Origin: Subtercola boreus
GTDB taxonomy: Bacteria > Actinomycetota > Actinomycetes > Actinomycetales > Microbacteriaceae
Direction of reading: 5' to 3'
Assembly: GCF_003399635.1 (NCBI RefSeq)
Contig: NZ_NBXB01000045.1
Coordinates: 1 to 64,000 of the forward strand
DNA: 64,000 nt
Shown here one piece after another: positions 1 to 9,385 of this stretch. Numbering within the stretch: position 1 is the stretch's first letter; the number at the start of each line of letters is the position of its first letter. Both the position numbers and the translations under genes were made by a program. The notes beneath the pieces are model-generated. The model did not search any database. It saw nothing but the letters and a program-made list of their open reading frames with translations, and was not told the DNA's origin.

Positions 1-281
1 GATCCCCGCCTGATGCGCCCACTTGTAGCACGTGATCCTCACCAACCCGAGCTCTTTCGCGACCTTCGACACGTTGCCAGCTTCAGCTGGCGGAAGAACT
101 CGGCCTTTTCCTCCGCTGTGTACGACCGGCTCTTCGCCCGCGGAGTGGAGATATTCGCCTCGCGCCGCCACCGATAGCACGCGTCCACGCTCACACCGAG
201 TTCGGCAGCAACAGCACGAATCGTACCCCCACGATCCAACCGCCGAAAAAACTCTTCCCGCGCCTTCGCCTTGTACTGCAC
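1..281 (-). pseudogene. Transposase N-terminal helix-turn-helix fragment
   Basis: Reading leftwards from a GTG at 281, the translation gives two tandem helix-turn-helix repeats. The first contains RAVAAELGVSVDACYRW and the second, after a one-base frame change near 80-85, contains SKVAKELGLVRITCYKW. This double-HTH layout is the DNA-binding front end of an insertion-sequence transposase. The catalytic part lies beyond the window edge or is lost. The frame change says the gene is broken. The exact IS family (IS30-like or IS3 OrfA-like) cannot be settled from this piece. Confidence 0.6.
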
Positions 282-312
282 ATTCTCTAAACCCCTCGGT
301 CGACCGACCCTC

Positions 313-616
313 GCCCAATACACCTCCGCTGACGTCGAGCGGTGGGCAACCCGAAACGGCGCCACGTTGTCGTGTGGTGCCACCGGGGTCTGCTGGGACA
401 ACGCAGCCGCTGAATCGTTTTTCGCAACGTTGAAGAACGAGATGTACTGCCGAACAGTGTTCCCGACCAGAGCCGAAGCGCGAACCCGCTGTCGTGGAGC
501 ACATCGAGGTGTACTACAACCGGAAACGGCTGCACTCAACCCTCGGCTGCCTCACGCCCCTAGAGGCCCACCGGGCAGCCAAACAGAACTACACCGACGA
601 GACCCACGCGGCGTAA
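313..616 (+). pseudogene. IS3-family transposase OrfB, C-terminal fragment
   Basis: The reading frame from about 313 carries the C-terminal end of an IS3-type integrase-core transposase. It contains CGATGVCWDNAAAESFFATL, in which the Glu of AESFF is the last residue of the DDE triad. After a frame change near 495 it continues as the typical YYNRKRLHSTLG tail and ends at TAA 614-616. The first two catalytic Asp residues are missing, so this is a dead remnant. A terminal inverted-repeat-like stretch (TGACACTGCCCA) follows near 645-657 and probably marks the element's end. It abuts the oppositely oriented transposase fragment at 1-281, so two elements appear nested or joined here. Confidence 0.75.
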
Positions 617-755
617 CAACCACAAAACCCAGGTCCAAGAAACTTGACACTGCCCAGTATTGAGAAACTCCACCACTCAGCGGGACGTGACCAAAGCGTT
701 GCTGAAAACGGACTGTTTCGGAGGATGCCGGAAAGCATGGTGGAGGGGAGGGCGT

Positions 756-2021
756 TTAGCTTGTTGCCGTGGCCAGGTGCGATCGAACCTGAACGGCGGT
801 GGCCTTCGGGTTCTGGGGTTGCGGAAGTGCCTGCAACGCGAATGAATTGATGGCGCCCGGCCGGAAGATGAGGCACTCTGTGGATCCGCCGAACTGGAAG
901 TAACCCAGCTCGGCGCCCTTCGCCAGATGGGCCCCCGGCGTTACCGCGCCGTCGAGGATGCAGGAGGACACCTCGATCATTCCGACGGCGACAACGGCCA
1001 CGAGTCCGATGGCGGGGTTGTCCGCCTGGATGAGGATGATCGCGCGCGCTGAGACGTGTGCCAGGTAGCTTTCCGAGTTCTGCGGCTCGACTGCGTCCGC
1101 GCCTTCAGAGTCCGCTTCCGAAAAGTACGTTCCGGGTTCGACGAACGCCCGCACAACAGTGCCAGCGACAGGGCTATGCCACCGGTGGTAGTTCAACGCG
1201 CTAAGGAACGCCTGGTATACGGTGCCGCCGACGAAGTCATCGACGGCGGGATCGTTTGCGAGAATGTCCGCCAATGAGTACGGCTGGCTTTTTATCCAAA
1301 AACGATCTCGCCGTTGCACCCCCGTACTGATCCGGTACGGGGTCGATTCGCACGAGCTGACGATGACAGAGTCGTCGTCAGCTTCGGCGACAGGGCGGGA
1401 GACATCGGTGAGGCGACGGGTGAAGAAGTCGTTCCACGACGCGAACCCCCAATACTCGTCGGCCGGGTCGTGCTGGTAGTCGCCGATCCCGACGGCACGG
1501 ACCGCCGCATCGCTCTTCCAGCCCTGCGGAGAATTGGTGATGACGTACCGGGAGGCCGGACTGCTGAGGAACTCGCCCCAGGCCTGAAGGACCTTCCGGA
1601 ACATGTCGTTGATCCGGGGGTCACGGTACGCCGCAAATCCTGCCGGGGTGCCCATGGTCCAGTCCAGGATCGCGGTCAGCGGGGTCGTGACCATGCCCCC
1701 GTCACTGAACTCCGGAGCCGTCGTCAACACTTCATCGATCAGCAGAAGCAGCTGGTCGACGCTTTTCAGGTGACGTGTCCGGTATTTGCTGTTCCGCGGA
1801 ACTTGGTCGATCATCTCCGTGAGATACAGGCGCACCACCGGATCGGAGTCGATCAGCGCCTGAAACTCGGTGATGACCGGGTGCAGCGGCGCCCCGTCCC
1901 GGCGGGCATCCACTCGCGCCTGATGGCCTTCCAGCCAGGTCTCGAGGTCATCCTGGTTCGAGGGAAGCCACCCGTTCCGGCGCTTGTGATCAGACGGGAA
2001 CGAAGCAGCAGAAGAGGTCAT
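756..2021 (-). CDS. Phosphatidylserine decarboxylase-like pyruvoyl-dependent decarboxylase
   Basis: The 421-residue protein belongs to the phosphatidylserine decarboxylase superfamily. These enzymes cleave themselves at a serine to form a pyruvoyl cofactor and then decarboxylate an amino-acid head group. The self-processing site is seen as ELGYFQFGGSTECLIF, with the pyruvoyl-forming Ser near residue 380, close to the C terminus. A long N-terminal domain (about residues 1-190) with FRKVLQAWGEFLSSP and YWGFASWNDFFTRR is typical of the large soluble PSD-like branch, which includes the fungal tryptophan decarboxylase PsiD, rather than of membrane Psd. No membrane segment is evident. The substrate may therefore be a free aromatic or other amino acid rather than a lipid, but this cannot be decided here. 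It lies 100 bp downstream of, and on the same strand as, the broken rhodopsin gene. Confidence 0.85.
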   Translation of the reverse strand: MTSSAASFPSDHKRRNGWLPSNQDDLETWLEGHQARVDARRDGAPLHPVITEFQALIDSDPVVRLYLTEMIDQVPRNSKYRTRHLKSVDQLLLLIDEVLTTAPEFSDGGMVTTPLTAILDWTMGTPAGFAAYRDPRINDMFRKVLQAWGEFLSSPASRYVITNSPQGWKSDAAVRAVGIGDYQHDPADEYWGFASWNDFFTRRLTDVSRPVAEADDDSVIVSSCESTPYRISTGVQRRDRFWIKSQPYSLADILANDPAVDDFVGGTVYQAFLSALNYHRWHSPVAGTVVRAFVEPGTYFSEADSEGADAVEPQNSESYLAHVSARAIILIQADNPAIGLVAVVAVGMIEVSSCILDGAVTPGAHLAKGAELGYFQFGGSTECLIFRPGAINSFALQALPQPQNPKATAVQVRSHLATATS

Positions 2022-2120
2022 GGTTCGACACTACTCACGTTACGAACACCCAACCCAGCGGCGGCCCAGTCGTCCCAGCCGGATCCAGACTGCCGCAGCC
2101 CAGTTCCTGAAAGGCGTGCC

Positions 2121-2981
2121 TCATCGGGGCCTCAGCTGGCTCCCGGCGGACGAGATCCAGATCGATTCAGGGTGGTCGTTGTAGCCGGCGCGCACATCTT
2201 CAGCGGTCCATGGCTTCGCGACCCGGTGGATCTGGGTCGAGAATCCGAGTTTCACGACGACATCGGCGACCGTGAACGTGAACGTGATCAGGATCATGGC
2301 CGTGATCGTTCCGCTAGCACCGATCAACGGTATGAAATAGGCCACCGGGTAGATGAACCACCCGCCAAGGAGTGTGATCGCCGCTCGTTTCAGCAGAGCG
2401 TGTGATTCCGGGGTGAGCGTCGACAGTGAAAGCCTGACCGCGCGGACCAGCACGACACTTGCGACAACCCAGGAGACAGCGCTGATTTACGCCCAGATGA
2501 TGAACTCGGCGGCGTTGGTTCCATCGTCTATAACCATGGAACCAAGGAATCCGCAGAAGACCATCGCGAACGATGCAAAGACGGCGACTGCTTGATCGCG
2601 TCGGGCCTGCCGCCCACCGACAGCGCAGACGGCGAGGAGCTCGATGCAGAGCAGCGGAACGCTAACGCTCCACTCCATGTATCGTGCGGCGAAGATGTTG
2701 ACGGCGTTGTCGTTCGGTGTCCAGACGACGCCGTCATGGTCGTAACTGGTCAGGAACGTGACAAGGATCAGGAGGTGGGAACCGAACGCGACCGCAAGCA
2801 TCGCGAGCCGCGCGGTGACCGCAGAACGATACCGTGACCCGATTTCGTTGCGGGTGACAGCTGTGCGGATCAGCCCGGCCAGGAACGCGAGAGCTGCGAC
2901 GACCAGGACGTAGAAGACTAGCTGGCGTTCGGCTTGGGTGAGTGTTGCGCCCCAGGCGACACTAACGCAGTTGTTGCGCAA
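2121..2981 (-). pseudogene. Microbial rhodopsin with an in-frame TAA stop (CryoRhodopsin-like)
   Basis: The frame from TTG 2981 (GAAGGA box 5 nt upstream) to the stop at 2121 encodes a 7-helix retinal protein of 286 codons. Codon 165 (2489-2487) is TAA and the frame is identical on both sides. Helix C reads RYMEWSVSVPLLCIELL, placing Glu103, Ser107 and Glu114 at the positions of bacteriorhodopsin Asp85, Thr89 and Asp96. Helix G reads ADVVVKLGF, with Asp240 and the retinal-binding Lys244. Helix B carries Arg58 (TARLAML). From memory, a buried helix-B Arg plus an E-S-E triplet is the signature of CryoRhodopsins (R57, E102, S106, E113 in CryoR1), matching here with an offset of one. The stop falls at the start of helix E, so a terminated product would lack helices E-G and the retinal Lys. 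It could be a nonsense mutation, a sequencing error or read-through. Confidence 0.85.
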
Positions 2982-3252
2982 TGCGATCCTTCGTTCCGGG
3001 CTCAGCGGTGAAGTACATACCGCCGCCGCTGTTGGCTGATTCCATCAGAACATCGATCCATGCCCGGTTCAGTGCGGGCGCACGGCTACCGAAGAACCGG
3101 TAGTAAGCCCGAAGCACGATCGAGCATGGCGGTGTTCGCGTCGGATGTTGTCCGCTGTGAGTAACTCGTCCACTTTTTTGAAAGCGCGTCGATCTTCGAC
3201 CAAGTAGCTCCGAAGTTTTCAAGGTGCGAATTCAACGTCGTAAACTCCCTTC

Positions 3253-4449
3253 ATGTATTCCGAAGGCGCTGAACCGCAAAAACGCCGGATCAAGCCCGGG
3301 TCACAAAGTGCGTTGAAGGCTTTCAATCAGCGGAGCGTCACTCAACGGCTCCTCGGCAGCGCCTCACTTACTCAGGCCGAACTGTCGCGGGCGACCGGCC
3401 TGTCTACGGCCAGCATTTCGAACATCGTGCGGGCATTGGTGCAGGATGGCATCGCTGAAACGTCGCCGACAATCAGCTCCGGCCGTCGAGCTCTTCTCGT
3501 GCGTCTCTCAAACAACGGAGCGGTTTCCGTCGGCATCGACTTCGGCCGAAGTCACGTTCGGATTGTCATCGTCACTCTCGACTATCGGATCGTGGCCGAA
3601 CAGACCCTTTCCCTCGAAATCCGTTATAGCGCCCTGCATGCCCTCTCGTTGGCAGCCGAGCGACTCGATGCCATGCTCTGCGAGTTTCACATCCCACGCA
3701 CGGCGGTGCTCGGCGTGGGTGTCGGGATCCCGGGCCCGATCAACCTGCGGTCGCAGACCGTCATTCACGGTAACGTGCTTCCCGAATGGATCGGTGTGTC
3801 GGTCTCCGATATTGAAAACCATATGAGATTTCCCGTGGTCATCGACAACGATGCGAATCTCGGTGCACTGTGCGAAGTAACGTGGGGACCGCACAGTTCG
3901 ACCGAGAATCTCATTTTTATCAAGGTTGGTACAGGTATTGGCGCCGGCTTGATTATCAATGGCAGGCAGTTCAAGGGTGCTCTGGGCCTCAGCGGTGAGG
4001 TCGGTCATATTCCGACAAGCGAACACGGGCTACTCTGTCGTTGCGGTAATCGTGGATGCCTGGAGACTGTCGCGTCGACCAGAATCATGATCGAGCGCCT
4101 CAGCCTAAGCGAGCACCCGAGCAGCACGACAGCCGACATTGTGAGGCTTGCTCTGGACGGAGACAGCGAGACCCGCCGAGTCGTCGAAGACGCTGGCTTC
4201 GCAATCGGGCGGATGGCCGCGATTCTTTCGGATGTTCTCAATCCACACGCGGTCGTTATCGGTGGACCCCTGAGCGCCATGGGCGAGGTGTTCCTCGAGC
4301 CCATTCGCCGCGGTTTGAACCAGTATGCGATGCCGCTCATCTCCGAAACCACCACGGTGACCGCTTCGAGCTTCGGCGATCGAGCGGAGGCGCTGGGTGC
4401 GGCCGCTCTTGTACTGAGCCAGCAGGACATCCATCCGTTCGTCGTCTGA
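3253..4449 (+). CDS. ROK-family transcriptional regulator
   Basis: The 398-residue protein has an N-terminal winged helix (about 20-80; LTQAELSRATGLSTASISNIV) and a ROK sugar-kinase-like domain. The phosphate-binding start is SVGIDFGRSHVRI, followed by GVGIPGPI and IDNDANLGAL. The ROK zinc motif is CRCGNRGCLE (Cys262, Cys264, Cys269), with a nearby His in GEVGHIP. This is the XylR/NagC type of repressor that senses a sugar or sugar phosphate. It lies just upstream of, and on the same strand as, a sugar ABC transporter operon and probably controls it. The gene is divergent from the rhodopsin gene. Confidence 0.9.
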   Translation: MYSEGAEPQKRRIKPGSQSALKAFNQRSVTQRLLGSASLTQAELSRATGLSTASISNIVRALVQDGIAETSPTISSGRRALLVRLSNNGAVSVGIDFGRSHVRIVIVTLDYRIVAEQTLSLEIRYSALHALSLAAERLDAMLCEFHIPRTAVLGVGVGIPGPINLRSQTVIHGNVLPEWIGVSVSDIENHMRFPVVIDNDANLGALCEVTWGPHSSTENLIFIKVGTGIGAGLIINGRQFKGALGLSGEVGHIPTSEHGLLCRCGNRGCLETVASTRIMIERLSLSEHPSSTTADIVRLALDGDSETRRVVEDAGFAIGRMAAILSDVLNPHAVVIGGPLSAMGEVFLEPIRRGLNQYAMPLISETTTVTASSFGDRAEALGAAALVLSQQDIHPFVV

Positions 4450-4500
4450 ACCGGCAATTCGGTGTCCTGAGGTTCGTTACCGATTCGATGCGTTCATAAC

Positions 4501-4529
4501 TTGACCGCAACATCTTCTACGCGTAATTT
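4501..4529 (+). promoter_or_regulatory. Candidate sigma-70-type promoter of the sugar ABC operon
   Basis: TTGACC (4501-4506) and TAATTT (4524-4529) are separated by exactly 17 nt, a near-consensus housekeeping promoter. It lies about 50 nt upstream of the first ABC gene, in the gap after the ROK regulator. The gap gives room for a ROK operator, but no clear palindrome stands out. Confidence 0.55.
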
Positions 4530-4580
4530 GATCCTGTCGGCCACCAGGTCAACACACTGTTGTGAGGTCAAGGAGTGCAT

Positions 4581-6158
4581 ATGGTGCGGCAAGACGATCC
4601 GCGGCCGGCGTTCTCGTCCGATCCCATCATTCTTGAAATGCGCTCGATCACGAAAGAGTTCCCTGGTGTCAAGGCACTCTCGGATGTGTCTCTGACTGTG
4701 CGGCCGAACGAGATCCATGCGATCTGCGGAGAGAACGGTGCGGGCAAGTCAACTCTCATGAAGGTTCTTTCCGGCGTGTACCCGTACGGCACGTACACCG
4801 GCACGATCACTTTCCAGAACGAGGAGTGTCGGTTCAAGGACATCAAGTCCAGCGAGAATGCCGGCATCGTGATCATTCACCAGGAGCTCGCGCTCATCCC
4901 GGAGCTGTCCATCACCGAGAACATCTTCCTCGGCAATGAGCCGACCAGGTTCGGCTCCATCGACTGGCCGCAGGCGAAGCGACGCGCGATCGAACTGCTC
5001 GCTCGAGTGGGTCTCGAAGACGATCCCGACACTCAGATCAAGAACATCGGGGTGGGCAAGCAGCAGCTCGTCGAGATAGCGAAGGCACTCAACAAGTCGG
5101 TGAAGCTGCTCATCCTCGACGAGCCGACGGCCGCGCTGAACGAAACGGACTCACAGCACCTGCTCGACCTGATCCGTGGACTCAAATCCAAAGGTGTCAG
5201 CTCAATCATGATCTCGCACAAACTGAACGAGATCGAACAGGTGGCTGACTCGATCACAATCATCCGTGACGGCAAGACCATCGAGACCCTCAACGTGAAG
5301 GCCGACGGAGTCAACGAAGACCGGATCATCCGCGGCATGGTGGGGCGCACACTCGAAAACCGCTTCCCAGACCGCCACCCCACGATCGGCGAGGTCTTCT
5401 TCGAGGTCAAGAACTGGGTGGTGCAGCATCCGCAAGTCACCGAGCGACTGGTAGTCAAAGACTCCAGCTTCACCGTCCGACGGGGCGAAGTCGTCGGATT
5501 CGCCGGGCTGATGGGTGCCGGGCGAACGGAGCTCGCAATGAGCCTCTTCGGGCGCTCATACGGCACCTTCATCTCTGGCCAGGTCTTCAAAGACGGCAAA
5601 CAGATCCAATTGCGGAACGTGACCGAGGCCATCGACCACGGTCTCGCTTACGTGAGTGAAGACCGCAAAGCGCTCGGGCTGAACCTGCTCGACGACATCA
5701 AGCGCTCCATTGTTTCAGCGAAGCTGTCAAAGATCTCCCGCGCCGATGTCGTCAACGACGTCGATGAATACCAGGTCTCTGAGAGCTACCGTCGGAGCCT
5801 GCGCATCAAGACACCGACCGTCAACGAAGGAGTCAGCACGTTGTCGGGCGGCAACCAGCAGAAAGTCGTTCTCGCCAAATGGATGTTCACCGACCCCGAC
5901 CTCCTTATTCTCGACGAGCCCACCCGGGGTATCGACGTGGGTGCAAAGGCCGAGATCTATGGCATCATCCGCGACCTCGCCGCGCAGGGAAAGGGGATCA
6001 TCATGATCTCCTCTGAACTGCCGGAACTGCTTGGCGTCTCCGATCGTATCTACACGATCTTCGAAGGCACCATTACGAACGACATCCTGGCCTCGCAGGC
6101 GGACCCTGAAACCCTGATGCGGAGCATGACATCGACCAAAAGGAAGGTACTGAGCTGA
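4581..6158 (+). CDS. Sugar ABC transporter ATP-binding protein (XylG/GguA/MmsA type)
   Basis: The 525-residue protein carries two ABC ATPase domains in tandem, the arrangement of carbohydrate importers such as XylG, RbsA and GguA. The N half has Walker [11 protein letters not shown]-loop region [11 protein letters not shown] and Walker [12 protein letters not shown]. The C half has a degenerate Walker A (GLMGAGRTE), a full [15 protein letters not shown] signature and [19 protein letters not shown] 4581 is preferred to the in-frame GTG 4575 because AAGGAG (4570-4575) lies 5 nt before it. The gene overlaps the permease by one base (TGATG), so they are co-translated. Confidence 0.92.
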   Translation: MVRQDDPRPAFSSDPIILEMRSITKEFPGVKALSDVSLTVRPNEIHAICGENGAGKSTLMKVLSGVYPYGTYTGTITFQNEECRFKDIKSSENAGIVIIHQELALIPELSITENIFLGNEPTRFGSIDWPQAKRRAIELLARVGLEDDPDTQIKNIGVGKQQLVEIAKALNKSVKLLILDEPTAALNETDSQHLLDLIRGLKSKGVSSIMISHKLNEIEQVADSITIIRDGKTIETLNVKADGVNEDRIIRGMVGRTLENRFPDRHPTIGEVFFEVKNWVVQHPQVTERLVVKDSSFTVRRGEVVGFAGLMGAGRTELAMSLFGRSYGTFISGQVFKDGKQIQLRNVTEAIDHGLAYVSEDRKALGLNLLDDIKRSIVSAKLSKISRADVVNDVDEYQVSESYRRSLRIKTPTVNEGVSTLSGGNQQKVVLAKWMFTDPDLLILDEPTRGIDVGAKAEIYGIIRDLAAQGKGIIMISSELPELLGVSDRIYTIFEGTITNDILASQADPETLMRSMTSTKRKVLS

Positions 6159-7543
6159 TGACCGTCGGGCCGCAAACCACCGAAACGTCTCGTTTCAAGA
6201 TCACCGATATCAAGAAGGTCTTCGGATCGGGGCAGTCGAATCTGCGTCAATTCGGAATCCTCTTCAGCCTGATCGCGATCATCGCCCTGTTCCAGGTTCT
6301 GACGAACGGTCTCACCCTGTCGCCCGGTAACCTGATCAACCTCGTGAGCCAGTACGCCTACATCCTGATTCTCGCGATCGGCATGGTGATGGTCATCATC
6401 GCCGGCCACATCGACCTCTCCGTCGGATCGGTCGCCGCGTTCGTGGGCATCGTGGTGGCATCGGCGATGGCGGACTGGGGCCTGCCTTGGCCACTCGGCA
6501 TCGTTCTCGGCCTCGTCGTCGGCGCGGCCATCGGCGCCTGGCAGGGACTGTGGGTTGCCTACGTCGGGGTGCCCGCCTTCATTGTCACCTTGGCTGGCAT
6601 GCTCATCTTCCGCGGCGGCAACCAGCTGATCGGCAACGCCAACACTATTGCCGTTCCGGAGGGCTTCACCTCCATCGGTGCCGGTTACCTGCCAGAGGTC
6701 GGCCCGAACACGGGGTACAACAACCTGACCCTTTTGGTCGGCCTAGCGCTCTCCCTCGCCGTAATCATCTCGGAATGGCGTTCGCGTCGCACCCAACGCA
6801 GCATGGGATCCGTGCCTGCCCCGGTCTGGGTCAGTCTCGTCAAGGTCATCGTCCTCGTTTTCGTCATCGGTTACGCCGCAGTGCTCTTCGCCAGCGGCCG
6901 AGTCGGAACCAGCCTGCCGATCTCGGGCATCATCCTCGGTGTGCTTGTGCTGATCTACGCTTTCATCACCCGAAACACCATCTTCGGTCGCCACATCTAC
7001 GCGGTCGGTGGCAACAAACACGCCGCCGAGCTCTCCGGCGTGAATTCCCGGCGGGTGAACTTCCTGGTGATGATGAACATGTCGATCCTTGCAGCTCTCG
7101 CGGGAATGATCTTCGTCGCCCGCTCGCAGGCCTCCGGCCCGCAAGACGGTCTCGGTTGGGAACTCGATGCCATTGCAGCCGTGTTCATCGGTGGCGCAGC
7201 GGTCTCGGGCGGTATCGGCACGGTCGCTGGATCCATCATCGGTGGACTTGTTATGGCAGTGCTGAACAATGGCCTTCAGTTGCTCGGCGTCGGATCCGAC
7301 CGCGTGCAAATCATCAAGGGCCTCGTTCTTCTTATTGCCGTCGGCCTCGATGTCTGGAACAAGACACAGGGTCGTCCGTCCATTTCGGGCCTCCTGACAA
7401 GGCGGTTCGGTAGTACCAAGCCGGCTGCGCCGGTGCAGTTCGAAGCCCCCCAGATCGAGACCATCTCCGAAGCGCCCGAGAAAGTCTTGCCGAATGGCGG
7501 GACACCTGATTCCGCCCGTCCGGGGGCCGTCACCCGCAACTGA
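6158..7543 (+). CDS. Sugar ABC transporter permease (XylH/GguB/MmsB type)
   Basis: The 461-residue integral membrane protein is the transmembrane subunit of a branched-chain-permease-like sugar importer. Helices begin at about residue 30 (FGILFSLIAIIALFQVL). The family segment AGHIDLSVGSVAAFVG is present, as is the cytoplasmic EAA-like loop region AVGGNKHAAELSGV. It starts on the stop codon of the ATPase gene. A Pro/Ala-rich soluble tail of about 45 residues follows the last helix. Confidence 0.92.
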   Translation: MTVGPQTTETSRFKITDIKKVFGSGQSNLRQFGILFSLIAIIALFQVLTNGLTLSPGNLINLVSQYAYILILAIGMVMVIIAGHIDLSVGSVAAFVGIVVASAMADWGLPWPLGIVLGLVVGAAIGAWQGLWVAYVGVPAFIVTLAGMLIFRGGNQLIGNANTIAVPEGFTSIGAGYLPEVGPNTGYNNLTLLVGLALSLAVIISEWRSRRTQRSMGSVPAPVWVSLVKVIVLVFVIGYAAVLFASGRVGTSLPISGIILGVLVLIYAFITRNTIFGRHIYAVGGNKHAAELSGVNSRRVNFLVMMNMSILAALAGMIFVARSQASGPQDGLGWELDAIAAVFIGGAAVSGGIGTVAGSIIGGLVMAVLNNGLQLLGVGSDRVQIIKGLVLLIAVGLDVWNKTQGRPSISGLLTRRFGSTKPAAPVQFEAPQIETISEAPEKVLPNGGTPDSARPGAVTRN

Positions 7544-7643
7544 CGGGGCCGTGGCCTCGATGCCGCAGCCCGATCCGGCCAAAGCTGTTCTACCCCGCAA
7601 TCACGTATTCGCAATTGCACCTCACAGAGAAAGAAAGAGATCA

Positions 7644-8744
7644 ATGATGAAAAAAGTCCTTCTCGTGACCACAGCACTCGCTGCGGCCACCATGCTCGCC
7701 CTGTCGGGCTGTGCCTCCAGTGCGCGCACCGACGCCGGCTCGAGTTCCTCGGCCGCGGGTTTCCCTGCTGATGCGACCATCGGAGTCGCTCTGCCTTCGA
7801 AGACCAGTGAGAACTGGGTTCTTGCAGGTGGCCTCTTCACCGACGGCCTCAAATCGGCTGGTTTCACCGGAGACGTCCAATATGCTGGTGCCTCCACCAC
7901 GGTGAAAGATCAGCAGGACCAGATCTCATCTATGATCACCAAGGGTGCCAAGGTCGTCATCATCGGTGCTGCCGATGGTGGACAGTTGGCGACCCAGGCG
8001 AAAGCTGCGCACGACGCCGGAGCTGTCGTCATCGCCTACGACCGCCTCATCCTGAACACCCCTGACGTGGACTACTACGTTGCCTATGACAACTTCAAGG
8101 TGGGCGTGCTGCAGGGCCAGGCCCTGCTCGACGGCATGAAGGCGAAGAACCCGACTGGGCCCTACCACATCGAGCTCTTCTCGGGATCGTCCGATGACGC
8201 GAATGCACCTGTGTTCTTCAACGGCGCCATGAGTGTTCTCCAGCCCGAGATCGACAAGGGAACCGTCATTGTGACCTCGGGTCAGACTGACATCAAGCAG
8301 ACCGCGACCGCAGGCTGGAAGGCTGAGAACGCACAGAGCCGCATGGACTCGCTGCTGACCAGCACGTACGGAGCAACCCCCCTCGACGGCGTTCTCTCGC
8401 CCAACGACACTCTTGCCCGGGCGATTATCACCTCAGTGAAGGCAGCCGGCAAGCCGCTTCCGATCGTCACCGGCCAAGACTCCGAAGTCGAGTCCGTCAA
8501 GTCGATCATGGCCGGGGAGCAGTACTCGACCATCAACAAGGACACCCGCGCGCTCGTCGCCCAGGCGATCAAAATGGCCCAAGAACTACAGAAGGGCGGC
8601 ACACCCGAAACGAACGACACCAAGTCGTACAACAACGGAGTGAAGATCGTTCCCGCCTACCTCTTGGCGCCGATCATCGTGACGAAGGCGACCGCGGCGG
8701 AGGCCTACGCCAACGACCCGACACTCGAGCCACTCACCAAGTAA
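7644..8744 (+). CDS. Sugar-binding lipoprotein of the ABC importer (ChvE/XylF type)
   Basis: The 366-residue protein starts MMKKVLL and has a lipoprotein signal peptide ending LALSGC, so Cys is the lipid anchor. The mature part is a periplasmic-binding-protein fold of the ribose/xylose class. ChvE-like segments include IVIIGAADGG, VIAYDRLIL and VTGQDSEVESVKSIMAGEQYSTINKDTR. ATG 7644 is chosen because it opens the signal peptide; the frame is open further upstream but without meaning. It completes a three-gene importer for an aldose or small oligosaccharide (inference from family). The last gene before a strong terminator. Confidence 0.93.
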   Translation: MMKKVLLVTTALAAATMLALSGCASSARTDAGSSSSAAGFPADATIGVALPSKTSENWVLAGGLFTDGLKSAGFTGDVQYAGASTTVKDQQDQISSMITKGAKVVIIGAADGGQLATQAKAAHDAGAVVIAYDRLILNTPDVDYYVAYDNFKVGVLQGQALLDGMKAKNPTGPYHIELFSGSSDDANAPVFFNGAMSVLQPEIDKGTVIVTSGQTDIKQTATAGWKAENAQSRMDSLLTSTYGATPLDGVLSPNDTLARAIITSVKAAGKPLPIVTGQDSEVESVKSIMAGEQYSTINKDTRALVAQAIKMAQELQKGGTPETNDTKSYNNGVKIVPAYLLAPIIVTKATAAEAYANDPTLEPLTK

Positions 8745-8750
8745 CACCGC

Positions 8751-8792
8751 AAAAGGAGATGGCCTGCCCCAGTGGGCAGGCCATCTCCTTTT
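8751..8792 (+). terminator. Rho-independent terminator after the sugar importer
   Basis: A long perfect hairpin, AAAAGGAGATGGCCTGCC pairing with GGCAGGCCATCTCCTTTT around a short CCAGT-type loop, follows the binding-protein stop by 7 nt. The A and T runs at both ends let it work in either direction, so it can also shield the operon from minus-strand transcription. Confidence 0.9.
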
Positions 8793-8799
8793 CGCGTCC

Positions 8800-9145
8800 G
8801 GGCGCCCCATCAATAGTTGACGAACTACCTCTCGGGGGATCGTGTCCGTGTCCTTAGCGCCGGCGGCAGACCCCTCAATCACGCGATGGACATCCCTGAG
8901 CATGTGCTCTCCGTCAGGCTGGTCACCCTCGTTTGAGGGCAGGGTGTCTGTGTCAGCGTTAGTTGGCCCCGGAACGACGGCCGAAGTTGGCCCCACGCGC
9001 AACTCGCCGGGGTTCTTGTGAATGTTCCCTTGCCCAGACCCGCATGCGCCGCGATATGGGCGACTGTGGCATCGAGGTTGTTCTCGGCGAACTCCTCTTC
9101 CGCAGCCGCCAGTAGGACGTGCTGATTTCGATGAGTCGGCGGAGA
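8800..9145 (-). pseudogene. Decayed TetR-type regulator
   Basis: On the minus strand about 9140-9010 encodes an intact-looking TetR helix-turn-helix (LLAAAEEEFAENNLDATVAH then IAAHAGLGKGTF). After a frame change, the downstream part in another frame resembles a TetR C-terminal helix (HMLRDVHRVIEGSAAGAK, then PREVVRQLLM). No single frame spans both, so the gene is broken. The rest of 9145-9385 shows nothing recognisable. Confidence 0.5.
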
Positions 9146-9385
9146 ACTTTCTCTCTTGCCACGATGGCCGTTGGGAGCGTTCCTCCCAGATGAAACCGAA
9201 TCGCCGCTGCGGAACAATCCCTAGGAAACCTGTCGTATCGTTTCGAACTGACATAGGCACTCCGGGTATGGCGCTTGGTGTAAGGGATCATCTCCAAGAC
9301 GACGCGATCAACGGGCATTGACGGGCAGTCCGGGTGAGAGGACCGGCTCACTCTGAACGTCTCGCACCGGCGATGTCTCGTCGAG

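Noticed and set aside
1314-2405. Long plus-strand frame of 363 codons opposite the decarboxylase and rhodopsin
   Set aside because: It mirrors two genes with strong family evidence on the other strand and has Arg/Pro-rich sequence typical of a high-GC shadow.
2962-3222. 86-residue minus-strand frame just upstream of, and overlapping, the rhodopsin start
   Set aside because: No family similarity or clear ribosome-binding site, and it overlaps the better supported rhodopsin start.
6743-7600. 285-codon minus-strand frame opposite the sugar permease
   Set aside because: Asp/Glu/His-rich antisense shadow of a membrane protein; no family match.
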